Assembly (NCBI RefSeq): GCF_001665575.1
Contig: NZ_LZSU01000013.1
Coordinates: 1 to 64,000 of the forward strand
Reading direction: 5' to 3'
Source of the DNA: Mycobacterium sp. 852013-51886_SCH5428379
GTDB taxonomy: Bacteria > Actinomycetota > Actinomycetes > Mycobacteriales > Mycobacteriaceae
Length of the DNA stretch: 64,000 bases
Positions 56,410-64,000 of the stretch are shown here, piece by piece. Position numbers and translations under genes: made by a program. Every line of letters starts with the position of its first letter. Positions within the stretch are counted from its first letter, which is position 1. Under the pieces are notes generated by a model, which saw only the letters and a list, made by a program, of their open reading frames with translations, was not told where the DNA came from and searched no databases.

Positions 56410-59400
56410 GCGCCCGCTACAGCCCGGACGAATTGGCCTCGGCGCTCGGTCTTTTCGCGCCGACCGAAGAACAGGCGGCGGTGATCGCGGCGCCACCGGG
56501 GCCGCTGGTGGTGATCGCGGGCGCCGGGGCGGGCAAGACCGAGACGATGGCCGCCCGGGTGGTGTGGCTGGTGGCCAACGGATACGCGACACCGGGTCAG
56601 GTGCTCGGTCTGACCTTCACCAGGAAGGCCGCGGGGCAGCTGCTGCGGCGGGTCCGCACCCGGCTCGCGCGCCTGGCCGGCGCCGGGCTGGTTCCGGGCG
56701 CCGGCGGCGGCGACGCCACCGACATGCCGACGGTGAGCACCTATCACGCGTTCGCCGGAACGCTGCTGCGCGAACACGGTCCACTGCTCGGTTTGGAACC
56801 CGACACCCGGCTGGTCGGCGAGACGGAGCTGTTCCAGCTGGCCCACCAGGTCGTCTGCGCCCATCCCGGCCCGCTCGAGACCGACAAGACACCGGCCGCG
56901 GTGACGCGGATGGTGCTGCGGCTGGCCGGTCAGCTCGCTGAGCACCTCGTCGAGACCGATCAGCTCCGTGACACCCACGTCGAGCTGGAACGGTTGGTGC
57001 ACACGCTGCCGGCGGGTCCGTATCAGCGCGACCGGGGCCCCAGCCAGTGGCTGCTGCGGATGCTCGCCACCCAATCCGAACGCGCCGAGCTGGTGCCGCT
57101 CATCGATGCCCTGCACACGCGGATGCGCGCCGACAACGTCATGGACTTCGGCATGCAGATGGGCGCCGCGGCCCAGCTGGCCGCCGACTTCCCCCAGGTG
57201 GGCGCACACCTGCGCAGCCGCTACCGGGTGGTGCTCCTCGACGAGTACCAGGACACCGGACACGCGCAGCGCGTGGCGCTGTCGGGGCTGTTCGGCGGCG
57301 GCGCCGACGACGATCTGGCGTTGACCGCGGTCGGGGACCCCATCCAGTCGATCTACGGCTGGCGCGGTGCGTCGGCGACCAACCTGCCGCGGTTCGCCAC
57401 CGACTTCCCGCGCGCCGACGGCACCCCCGCACCGACACTGGAACTGCGCACCAGCTGGCGTAACCCGGCGAGCACGCTGCACCTCGCGAACGCCGTGTCA
57501 GCCGAGGCGCGTCGGCGTTCGGTCGCGGTGCGGGCGCTGCGGCCACGGCCCGACGCCCAGCCCGGAACCAATCGGCTGGCGCTGCTCAATGATGTTGCTG
57601 CCGAGCGGAACTGGATCGCCGATGAGGTGGCGCAGCGCTACCATGCCGCGCGGGCGGCGGGTGAGGCGCCGCTGACGGCGGCGGTGCTGCTCCGGCGCAA
57701 CGCCGACGCCGCGCCGATCGCAGAGGCGTTGACCGAGCGTGGGGTGCCCGTGGAGGTGGTCGGTTTGGCCGGCCTGCTCGGCGTCGCAGAGGTCGCCGAC
57801 GTCGTGGCGATGTTGCGGCTGGTCGCCGATCCGACCGCCGGCAGCTCGGCGATGCGGGTGCTGACCGGTCCGCGCTGGCGGCTCGGCGGCCGGGACGTCG
57901 CCGCACTCTGGCGGCGGGCCAGGGAACTCGACGACACCGGAGGTGCTGGACCGGAGGCCACCGCCGAGGAGATCGTCGCGCGCGTCGCCCCCGACGCCGA
58001 CACCGCATGCCTGGCCGACGCGGTGTGCGATCCCGGCTCCGCCGAGCGGTATTCGGCCGAGGGGTACCGCAGGATCACCGCGCTCGGTGACGAACTGACA
58101 TCGCTGCGGTCCCATCTGAGCTTCCCGCTGCCGGATCTGGTCAACGAGGTGCGCCGGGTGCTGGCCGTCGACGTCGAGGCCCGCGCCGCCCGGCCGATGT
58201 CCGCGGGCTGGTCGGGAACCGAACACCTCGACGCCTTCACCGACGTGGTGACCGACTACGCCGGCCGGCCGGGTGCGTCGGTGAACGGGTTGCTGGCCTT
58301 CCTCGACACGGCGATGGAGGTCGAGAACGGGCTGGCGCCTGCGGAACTGACAGTGTCCACCGAGCGCGTGCAGATCCTCACCGTGCACGCGGCCAAGGGA
58401 TTGGAATGGCAACTGGTCGCGGTGCCGCACCTCAGCGGTCGCGTGTTCCCGTCGACGGGCCGCATGCGTACCTGGCTGACCGATCCCGCGGATCTGCCGC
58501 CGCTGCTGCGCGGCGACCGCGCCACCACCACCGACCACGGGGTTCCGGTCCTCGACACCTCCGACGTCAACGACCGGAAAGTTCTGTCGGACAGGATCAA
58601 TGACCACAAGAGCCGGCTCGAGCAGCGCCGGACCGACGAGGAGCGCAGACTGCTCTACGTGGCGCTGACCCGCGCCGAGGACACGCTGCTGCTGTCAGGG
58701 CACCACTGGGGCGGCACGGAAGCAAAGCCGCGCGGTCCGTCGGAGTTCCTCTGTGAGCTCAAGGACATCATCGACCGGGCGGCGGCCGCGGGCAGTCCGT
58801 GCGGTGTCGTCGACCAGTGGGCGCCCGAACCGGCGCCGGGAGAGTCGAACCCGCTGCGCGGCAACGTCACCGAGGTCCTGTGGCCGGCCGAACCAGCCGC
58901 GGACCGCCGCGCCGACCTCGACGCCGGCGCCCTACGGGTGGCTCGCGCGATGGCCGGACACGATGTGACCGGCGGCCAAGGTTCAGAGGACCTCGAAGGG
59001 TGGGCGGCAGACGTGGACGCGCTGCTGGCCGAACGGGAGCGGACCCCGGATGCCGAGCCGGCGGCGCTGCCGGTGCAGGTGTCGGTCAGCACCCTGGTCG
59101 AGCTGAGCGGCGACCGCGACGGGGTACTTCAGCGGCTGCGCCGCAGGCTGCCCACCCCGCCGGCCCCGCATGCGTTGCTGGGCACGGCTTTTCACGACTG
59201 GGTGCAGCGATTCTATGGGGCCGATCGGCTGTTCGATCTCGACGATCTGCCCGGCGCCGTCGACGGAGCCGAACAGCTCGTCCAGGAACGGGAGCTCGAG
59301 GGGCTGCAAGAGGCGTTCATGGTCTCGCCGTGGGCGGCCCGCACGCCGATCGAGACCGAGGTGCCGTTCGAGATGGTCATCGGCGAGACGATGGTGCGGG

Positions 59401-59669
59401 GACGCATCGACGCAGTGTTCGCCGACGACGACGGTGGATTCACCGTCGTCGACTGGAAGACCGGTGCACCGGCCGGGGACCCGGAGGCGCAGCGGCAGGC
59501 CGCGATCCAGCTCGCGGTGTACCGCGAGGCGTGGGCGGAGCTGCACGGGTGTCCGGTCGAGCGGGTCCGGGCGGCCTTCCACTACGTGCGGTCGGGTCGC
59601 ACCGTGCATCCGCCCGCGCTGCCGGATGCCGCCGAGTTGGCGTCGATGTTGCGGACGGAGGCGGCGTGA
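56406..59669 (+). CDS. adnB: Helicase-nuclease subunit AdnB
   Basis: A 1,087-residue partner of AdnA. Its UvrD-like motor has Walker A GAGAGKTET, Walker B LLDEYQDTGHAQR, QSIYGWRGA (motif III), and VHAAKGLEW plus VALTRAEDTL (motifs V and VI). The C-terminal nuclease has VVDWKTGAP. Unlike AdnA it shows no cysteine cluster at the C-terminus. The GTG overlaps the adnA stop by 4 bases, consistent with equal synthesis of the heterodimer. The gene order matches Rv3202c-Rv3201c. Confidence 0.95.
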   Translation: MSARYSPDELASALGLFAPTEEQAAVIAAPPGPLVVIAGAGAGKTETMAARVVWLVANGYATPGQVLGLTFTRKAAGQLLRRVRTRLARLAGAGLVPGAGGGDATDMPTVSTYHAFAGTLLREHGPLLGLEPDTRLVGETELFQLAHQVVCAHPGPLETDKTPAAVTRMVLRLAGQLAEHLVETDQLRDTHVELERLVHTLPAGPYQRDRGPSQWLLRMLATQSERAELVPLIDALHTRMRADNVMDFGMQMGAAAQLAADFPQVGAHLRSRYRVVLLDEYQDTGHAQRVALSGLFGGGADDDLALTAVGDPIQSIYGWRGASATNLPRFATDFPRADGTPAPTLELRTSWRNPASTLHLANAVSAEARRRSVAVRALRPRPDAQPGTNRLALLNDVAAERNWIADEVAQRYHAARAAGEAPLTAAVLLRRNADAAPIAEALTERGVPVEVVGLAGLLGVAEVADVVAMLRLVADPTAGSSAMRVLTGPRWRLGGRDVAALWRRARELDDTGGAGPEATAEEIVARVAPDADTACLADAVCDPGSAERYSAEGYRRITALGDELTSLRSHLSFPLPDLVNEVRRVLAVDVEARAARPMSAGWSGTEHLDAFTDVVTDYAGRPGASVNGLLAFLDTAMEVENGLAPAELTVSTERVQILTVHAAKGLEWQLVAVPHLSGRVFPSTGRMRTWLTDPADLPPLLRGDRATTTDHGVPVLDTSDVNDRKVLSDRINDHKSRLEQRRTDEERRLLYVALTRAEDTLLLSGHHWGGTEAKPRGPSEFLCELKDIIDRAAAAGSPCGVVDQWAPEPAPGESNPLRGNVTEVLWPAEPAADRRADLDAGALRVARAMAGHDVTGGQGSEDLEGWAADVDALLAERERTPDAEPAALPVQVSVSTLVELSGDRDGVLQRLRRRLPTPPAPHALLGTAFHDWVQRFYGADRLFDLDDLPGAVDGAEQLVQERELEGLQEAFMVSPWAARTPIETEVPFEMVIGETMVRGRIDAVFADDDGGFTVVDWKTGAPAGDPEAQRQAAIQLAVYREAWAELHGCPVERVRAAFHYVRSGRTVHPPALPDAAELASMLRTEAA

Positions 59670-59673
59670 CGGT

Positions 59674-60069
59674 CTAGGAGCTGCGGTAGATCTTCAGGGC
59701 TTGGGTGATCATCGGGATCTGCAGGGGCAGCCGGGCCAGCGCGATCGCGCGCATCGGCCACGGCTTGTCCCACCAGAGCCGCACCATGTTCACGTTGCCC
59801 GGGAAGACCGCGAGATACAGCGCGATCGCCGCCAGGGCGCCGGCCTTGCGGGTTCGCGGTGCGGCCAGTGCGGCGGCGACGCCGAGTTCGGCAACGCCGG
59901 AGGCGTAGGTGTAGAACCGCGGCGTGCCGGGCAGCTCGACGGGCACGATGCCGTCGAAGGGCTTGGGCGCCACGAAGTGCAGGGTGCCGATGCCGGCGAG
60001 CATCGCCGCCATGCGGACAGCGCGTGTCGGGTTGGCGATCTGCTGCAGTTCGGCCGGTTGAGAGGTCAT
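59674..60069 (-). CDS. DoxX-family membrane protein
   Basis: A 131-residue membrane protein with about four hydrophobic segments (near 17-35, 55-75, 78-95, 105-125). The LHFVAPKPFDGIVP and YASGVAELGVAAALA blocks are DoxX-like. Members are linked to redox and thiosulfate chemistry, but the role here is unknown. It is convergent with adnB (4-base gap) and divergent from the potassium channel gene. Confidence 0.8.
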   Translation of the reverse strand: MTSQPAELQQIANPTRAVRMAAMLAGIGTLHFVAPKPFDGIVPVELPGTPRFYTYASGVAELGVAAALAAPRTRKAGALAAIALYLAVFPGNVNMVRLWWDKPWPMRAIALARLPLQIPMITQALKIYRSS

Positions 60070-60115
60070 GATTACATTGTGCTGGTGCGGCAAGCCCATC
60101 CGATGATGGACCCTC

Positions 60116-61210
60116 GTGGCTAAAGGCCGGCTTCGGCGGCGACTCGCCGCCATCGAGCAGGATCTGACATCTCAGCCCGACGCGGCGCTGGTCGACGTGT
60201 TGCGCATCCCGGAGCCGTTCGTCAGCCCCACGCAGAAGATCCTGCGCCGCATCCTCTACGCGGCGGGCGCCCTCTTCGCGGCGGTCATCATCGTCTACCT
60301 CGACCGGCACGGCTACCGCGACATCGAGGCCACGCCGGAGACCAGCGACCCGCTGTCGTTACTGGACTGCGTCTACTACGCGACGGTGTCGCTGTCGACC
60401 ACGGGTTACGGCGACATCACGCCGGTCACCGAATCCGCCCGCCTGATCAACGTCCTGGTTATCACCCCGCTGCGGGTGGCGTTCCTGATCGTCCTGATCG
60501 GCACCACGGTCGAGACCCTGACCAGTCAGTCGCGCGCGGCATTGAAGATCCAGCGATGGAGGAGCAGAGTGCGCAACCACACCGTCGTCATCGGCTATGG
60601 CACCAAAGGCCGTACCGCGGTCGCGGCCATGGTCGGGGACGACATCGCCCCTGCCGACATCGTCGTCGTCGACACGAACGGCACTGCGCTGGAGCGGGCC
60701 AAGGGCGCGGGCCTGGTAACCGTGCACGGCGACGCCACCAAGGCCGAGGTGCTGCGGTTGGCCAGTGTCCAGCACGCCAAGTCGATCATCGTGGCCGCCG
60801 ACAACGACGCCAGCGCCGTGCTCGTCACGTTGACCGCCCGCGAGCTCGCACCCAACGCAAAGATCATTGCCGCGGCCCGCGAATCGGACAATCAGCACCT
60901 GCTGCGACAGTCGGGGGCCGACTCGACGGTGGTCTCCTCGGAGACCGCCGGACGCCTGCTGGGTATAGCCACCCAGACACCCAGCGTCGTCCAGATCATG
61001 GAAGACCTGCTGACGCCCGATGCCGGCTTCGCGATCGCCGAGCGCGAGGTCACCCCCAAAGAGGTCGGCGGGTCCCCGCGGCATCTGCACGACATCGTGC
61101 TCGGAGTGGTGCGCGACGGGTCGCTGCTGCGGGTCGATTCGCCGGACGTCGACACCGTCGAATCCGGTGATCGCCTGCTCTACATCCGCAACGCGGACTC
61201 CGAGCGATGA
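60116..61210 (+). CDS. Potassium channel with RCK/TrkA domain (Rv3200c homologue)
   Basis: A 364-residue two-pass ion channel subunit. Membrane segments at about 43-62 and 110-130 flank the pore helix and selectivity filter TTGYGD (95-100). A cytoplasmic Rossmann RCK_N domain follows (VVIGYGTKGRTAVAAM, about 147-262), then an RCK_C ligand domain to the end. It should form a tetramer gated by a cytoplasmic ligand. The GTG start follows GATGAT by 8 bases and may be leaderless. ATGA overlap with nudC suggests co-expression. Confidence 0.9.
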   Translation: MAKGRLRRRLAAIEQDLTSQPDAALVDVLRIPEPFVSPTQKILRRILYAAGALFAAVIIVYLDRHGYRDIEATPETSDPLSLLDCVYYATVSLSTTGYGDITPVTESARLINVLVITPLRVAFLIVLIGTTVETLTSQSRAALKIQRWRSRVRNHTVVIGYGTKGRTAVAAMVGDDIAPADIVVVDTNGTALERAKGAGLVTVHGDATKAEVLRLASVQHAKSIIVAADNDASAVLVTLTARELAPNAKIIAAARESDNQHLLRQSGADSTVVSSETAGRLLGIATQTPSVVQIMEDLLTPDAGFAIAEREVTPKEVGGSPRHLHDIVLGVVRDGSLLRVDSPDVDTVESGDRLLYIRNADSER

Positions 61211-62148
61211 GGGACTTCTCGGCGCTACGCAACGTCCCTTTGCTGTCGCGGGTCGGCGCCGACCGTGCCGACGCGTTGCGCACCGACATCGATGCGGCAT
61301 CGGCCGGCTGGGCCGACGCGCTGCTGCTGCGGGTGGACCGGCGCAACCAGGTGCTGATCGCCGGGGGACAGGTGGTGCTGGGACGGGCGAGCGCCCTGGG
61401 CGATGCGCCTCCCGACCACGCGGTGTTCCTCGGCCGGCTCGCCGACGGCAGGCACGTCTGGGGGGTGCGGGCCAACCTCGAGCCGCCGGAGGACGGGGCT
61501 GCGGCCGGCGACCAGGTGGAGGTGCTCGACCTGCGGCGCGCCGGTCAGATCTTCGATGACACCAGCGCACAGCTGGTCGCGACCGCGACCGCCCTGCTGA
61601 ACTGGCACGACCACGCGCGGTTCAGCCCGGTGGACGGTGCACCCACCAAGCCCATCAAGGCCGGGTGGTCGAGGGTCAATCCGGTCACGGGTCACGAGGA
61701 GTTCCCGCGTATCGACCCGGCGGTGATCTGCCTGGTGCACGACGGCCACGACCGCGCCGTCCTCGCCCGCCAGACGGTGTGGCCGCAGCGGCTGTTCTCG
61801 ATCCTCGCTGGATTCGTCGAGGCTGGGGAGTCCTTCGAATCGTGCGTAGTGCGCGAGATCGCCGAGGAAGTCGGGCTGACCGTCACCGACGTCCGCTACC
61901 TGGGCAGCCAGCCGTGGCCGTTCCCGCGGTCGCTGATGGTCGGATTCCATGCGATCGGCGATCCCGAACAGCCGTTCTCGTTCAACGACGGTGAGATCGC
62001 CGAAGCCGAGTGGTTCACCCGCGACGAGATCCGCGCGGCCCTGGCCGACGGGGACTGGAACAGCACGTCATCGTCACGTCTGTTGCTGCCCGGCTCGATC
62101 TCGATCGCCCGGGAGATCATCGAATCCTGGGTCTACGCCAACGACTGA
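61207..62148 (+). CDS. nudC: NAD(H) pyrophosphatase NudC
   Basis: A 313-residue Nudix hydrolase that cleaves NADH and can decap NAD-RNA. The Nudix box is complete (Gly202, Glu208, Arg216-Glu217, Glu220-Glu221, Gly223), followed by the family SQPWPFPRS motif. The four-cysteine zinc ribbon of the E. coli enzyme is absent from the middle region, as in the mycobacterial form. The ATG overlaps the channel gene stop (ATGA). It is the homologue of Rv3199c. Confidence 0.94.
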   Translation: MRDFSALRNVPLLSRVGADRADALRTDIDAASAGWADALLLRVDRRNQVLIAGGQVVLGRASALGDAPPDHAVFLGRLADGRHVWGVRANLEPPEDGAAAGDQVEVLDLRRAGQIFDDTSAQLVATATALLNWHDHARFSPVDGAPTKPIKAGWSRVNPVTGHEEFPRIDPAVICLVHDGHDRAVLARQTVWPQRLFSILAGFVEAGESFESCVVREIAEEVGLTVTDVRYLGSQPWPFPRSLMVGFHAIGDPEQPFSFNDGEIAEAEWFTRDEIRAALADGDWNSTSSSRLLLPGSISIAREIIESWVYAND

Positions 62149-62231
62149 CCGCCCAAACGAACAAGCGGGCGGGAAAGTGCGAGAAGAACCCGCCATTACG
62201 TCGATCTGGGCATCCCGCATGGGCGCGGAGC

Positions 62232-62495
62232 TCAGCGGCCGAGCTTGGCCTTGACGTCTTTGATGCTCGGATTCGTCAGCGCCGAACCGTCCGGGAACTT
62301 CACCGTCGGCACCGTCTGATTACCGCCGTTGACCGACTCGACGAACTTCGCGGCCTGCGGATCTTCTTCGATGTTGACCTCGGACCAGCTGATGCCCTCG
62401 GCCTTCATGGCCTTCTTCAACCGCACGCAATAGCCGCACCAGGATGTGGTGTACATGGTCACTTCGCCAGTCGATCCGGCGCTGTCAGCACTCAT
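62232..62495 (-). CDS. mrx1: Mycoredoxin 1
   Basis: An 87-residue glutaredoxin-fold protein that reduces mycothiol mixed disulfides. The active site is CGYC (Cys20, Cys23) in YTTSWCGYC, and the cis-proline region is [10 protein letters not shown]. It equals the M. tuberculosis Rv3198A protein in layout. The ATG at 62495 is used. Ribosome-site pairing is weak. A short imperfect hairpin (62168-62194) lies between it and the convergent nudC. Confidence 0.93.
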   Translation of the reverse strand: MSADSAGSTGEVTMYTTSWCGYCVRLKKAMKAEGISWSEVNIEEDPQAAKFVESVNGGNQTVPTVKFPDGSALTNPSIKDVKAKLGR

Positions 62496-62577
62496 AAGAA
62501 TTCCAACGTATCCGACGGCCTCGACATGCCCCACACGGGACGGGCGGTTGTCGGTGACGCCTGCCAAGATGGACTGC

Positions 62578-64000
62578 ATGCCGGTCGAGGTCCACACCTC
62601 GTCACGGGAACGGCTCCTGACCGATCTCGATGACGAGCAGAGCGAGGCCGTCTTGGCGCCCCGCGGGCCGGTGTGCGTGCTCGCCGGCGCCGGGACCGGC
62701 AAGACGCGCACGATCACCCGCCGCATCGCCCACCTTGTCGCCGCCGGCCACGTCGCACCCGGTCAGGTCCTGGCGGTGACGTTCACCTCCCGCGCCGCCG
62801 GCGAGATGCGCTCTCGCCTGCGCGCGCTGGATCAGCAGGCGGGCGGCGTCGGCACCGGCGCGGTCCAGGCGATGACGTTCCACGCCGCCGCCCGCAGGCA
62901 GCTGCGCTACTTCTGGCCGCGCGTGGTCGGTGACACCCACTGGGAACTGATGGACAGCAAGTTCACCGTCGTCGCGCAGGCCGCCAACCGAGCCGGTGTA
63001 CCGACCGGCACCGACAACGTCCGCGATCTGGCCGGTGAGATCGAATGGGCCAAGGCGTCCCTGATCAGCCCCGAGGGCTACCCGGCCGCCGTCGCCGAGG
63101 TCGGCCGCGACGTCCCGTTCGACGCCGAAAAAGTGGCCGCCGTGTACGCGGGCTACGAGACGCTCAAAGCCCGCACCGACGGCACTACGCTGCTGGACTT
63201 CGACGATCTGCTGTTGCACACCGCCGCCGCGATCGAGAACGACGCCGCCGTCGCCACCGAGTTCCGGGACCGCTACCGCTGCTTCGTCGTCGACGAATAC
63301 CAGGACGTCACCCCGCTGCAGCAGCGGGTGCTCGACGCCTGGCTCGGCCCCCGAGACGATCTCACCGTCGTCGGCGACGCGAACCAGACCATCTACTCCT
63401 TCACCGGCGCCACCCCGCGCTACCTGCTCGACTTCTCCCGCCGGTTCCCGGACGCCTCGGTCGTCCGGCTCGAACGCGACTACCGGTCCACCCCGCAGGT
63501 GGTCTCGCTGGCCAACCGCGTGATCTCCGCAGCGCGCGGCCGCATGGCCGGCAGCAGACTGCACCTGGTCGGACAGCGGCCGCCCGGTCCCAACCCGACG
63601 TTCGCCGAACACCCCGACGAGGTGGCCGAGGCCGCCGCCGTCGCGAAGGAGATCAAGCGGCTGCTCACCGCAGGCACACCGGCCGCGGAGATCGCGGTGC
63701 TCTACCGCATCAACGCCCAGTCCGAGGTGTACGAGGAGGCGCTGACCGAAGCGGGGATCGCCTTCCAGGTCCGCGGCGGCGAGGGGTTCTTCAGCCGCCA
63801 GGAGATCCGCCAGTCGCTGGTCGCCTTGCAGCGGGCCGCCGAACGCGACGTCGACGGCGCGCTGACCGAGGTGGTGCGCGCGGTGCTCGAACCGTTGGGC
63901 CTGACCGCCGAACCGCCCGCCGGTACCAGGGCCCGCGAACGCTGGGAGGCGTTGACAGCGCTGGCCGAACTCGTCGACGAGGAAGTCGCCGTGCGGCCCG
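62578..64000 (+). CDS. uvrD2: ATP-dependent DNA helicase UvrD2 (5' part)
   Basis: The first 474 codons of a superfamily 1 helicase; the gene runs past the window end. Walker A is AGAGTGKT (near 36), motif [15 protein letters not shown], motif [16 protein letters not shown] and motif [10 protein letters not shown]. It matches mycobacterial UvrD2, which acts in DNA repair; the HRDC and tetracysteine domains expected at the C-terminus lie outside. CAAGAT ends 7 bases before the ATG, suggesting a leaderless transcript. It is divergent from mrx1. Confidence 0.94.
   Translation, partial: MPVEVHTSSRERLLTDLDDEQSEAVLAPRGPVCVLAGAGTGKTRTITRRIAHLVAAGHVAPGQVLAVTFTSRAAGEMRSRLRALDQQAGGVGTGAVQAMTFHAAARRQLRYFWPRVVGDTHWELMDSKFTVVAQAANRAGVPTGTDNVRDLAGEIEWAKASLISPEGYPAAVAEVGRDVPFDAEKVAAVYAGYETLKARTDGTTLLDFDDLLLHTAAAIENDAAVATEFRDRYRCFVVDEYQDVTPLQQRVLDAWLGPRDDLTVVGDANQTIYSFTGATPRYLLDFSRRFPDASVVRLERDYRSTPQVVSLANRVISAARGRMAGSRLHLVGQRPPGPNPTFAEHPDEVAEAAAVAKEIKRLLTAGTPAAEIAVLYRINAQSEVYEEALTEAGIAFQVRGGEGFFSRQEIRQSLVALQRAAERDVDGALTEVVRAVLEPLGLTAEPPAGTRARERWEALTALAELVDEEVAVRP

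Noticed and set aside
62168..62194. Hairpin GGCGGG/CCCGCC between nudC and mrx1 as a terminator
   Set aside because: The stem is only 6 bases with a 15-base loop and no T run, so it was kept only as a note.

Overview
The window looks like a chromosomal segment of a fast-growing mycobacterium (Mycolicibacterium type). It is very GC-rich and dense with genes. It carries lineage markers: mtrAB-lpqB, WhiB1, SigH/RshA, Mrx1, AdnAB, FasR, DesA3 and the 24-30 residue ribosomal protein bL37. From memory, the gene order from about 8.5 kb to the end follows the M. tuberculosis block Rv3247c to Rv3198c, read in the opposite direction. I see no rRNA, tRNA, IS element, phage gene or CRISPR array. No gene-free stretch exceeds 300 bases.

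Layout. 0-8.7 kb is accessory relative to M. tuberculosis. It holds a secreted lipase, an ANTAR/GAF-like protein, and a four-gene run that looks like one operon: a lipoprotein iron-binding protein, an iron permease, its ATPase, and a large adenylation/carrier/membrane-acyltransferase fusion. An IdeR-like iron box precedes the run. 8.5-19.4 kb: tmk, mtrA, mtrB, lpqB, a DUF2252 protein, a ComF-type phosphoribosyltransferase, hpf and secA1. 19.4-26.4 kb is lipid metabolism: an Rv3235-family protein, a WS/DGAT acyltransferase with a degenerate active site, a BCCT transporter, a small unknown protein, then a ferredoxin-type reductase and the acyl-CoA desaturase DesA3. The last two each follow the same palindrome, AACCTACG-N4-CGTAGGTT. 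26.5-34.5 kb: aldo/keto reductase, RsgA, AroA, an SRAP peptidase, two methyltransferases, an SDR and a YbaK deacylase. 34.7-38.1 kb: the thiol-stress pair sigH-rshA, bL37, a biotinylated mini-protein, the sensor kinase PdtaS and WhiB1. 38.3-48.6 kb: a lipid kinase, isochorismate synthase, a phosphoglycerate-mutase-like phosphatase, a ParA ATPase, RhlE, a ferritin-like protein, an MmpS-like protein, TB9.4 and FasR. 48.7-64 kb: a DUF3152 putative protease, MoeZ/MoeB1, a TIGR02569 protein, an alkyltransferase-like protein, LipV, AdnA-AdnB, a DoxX protein, a potassium channel, NudC, Mrx1 and the start of UvrD2.

How the genes work together. The window joins envelope signalling and secretion (MtrAB/LpqB, SecA1), redox defence (SigH/RshA, Mrx1, NudC, WhiB1), lipid remodelling (DesA3 and its reductase, WS/DGAT, FasR, lipases) and double-strand-break repair (AdnAB, UvrD2, SRAP). 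Many genes overlap by ATGA or GTGA junctions. At least six start exactly where a -10 hexamer 6-7 bases upstream predicts the transcript to begin, so leaderless translation looks common here.

The least explained items are the putative iron-regulated adenylation-carrier-acyltransferase operon, the paired desaturase/reductase operators, and a 58-bp nested-palindrome repeat present twice in opposite orientation.
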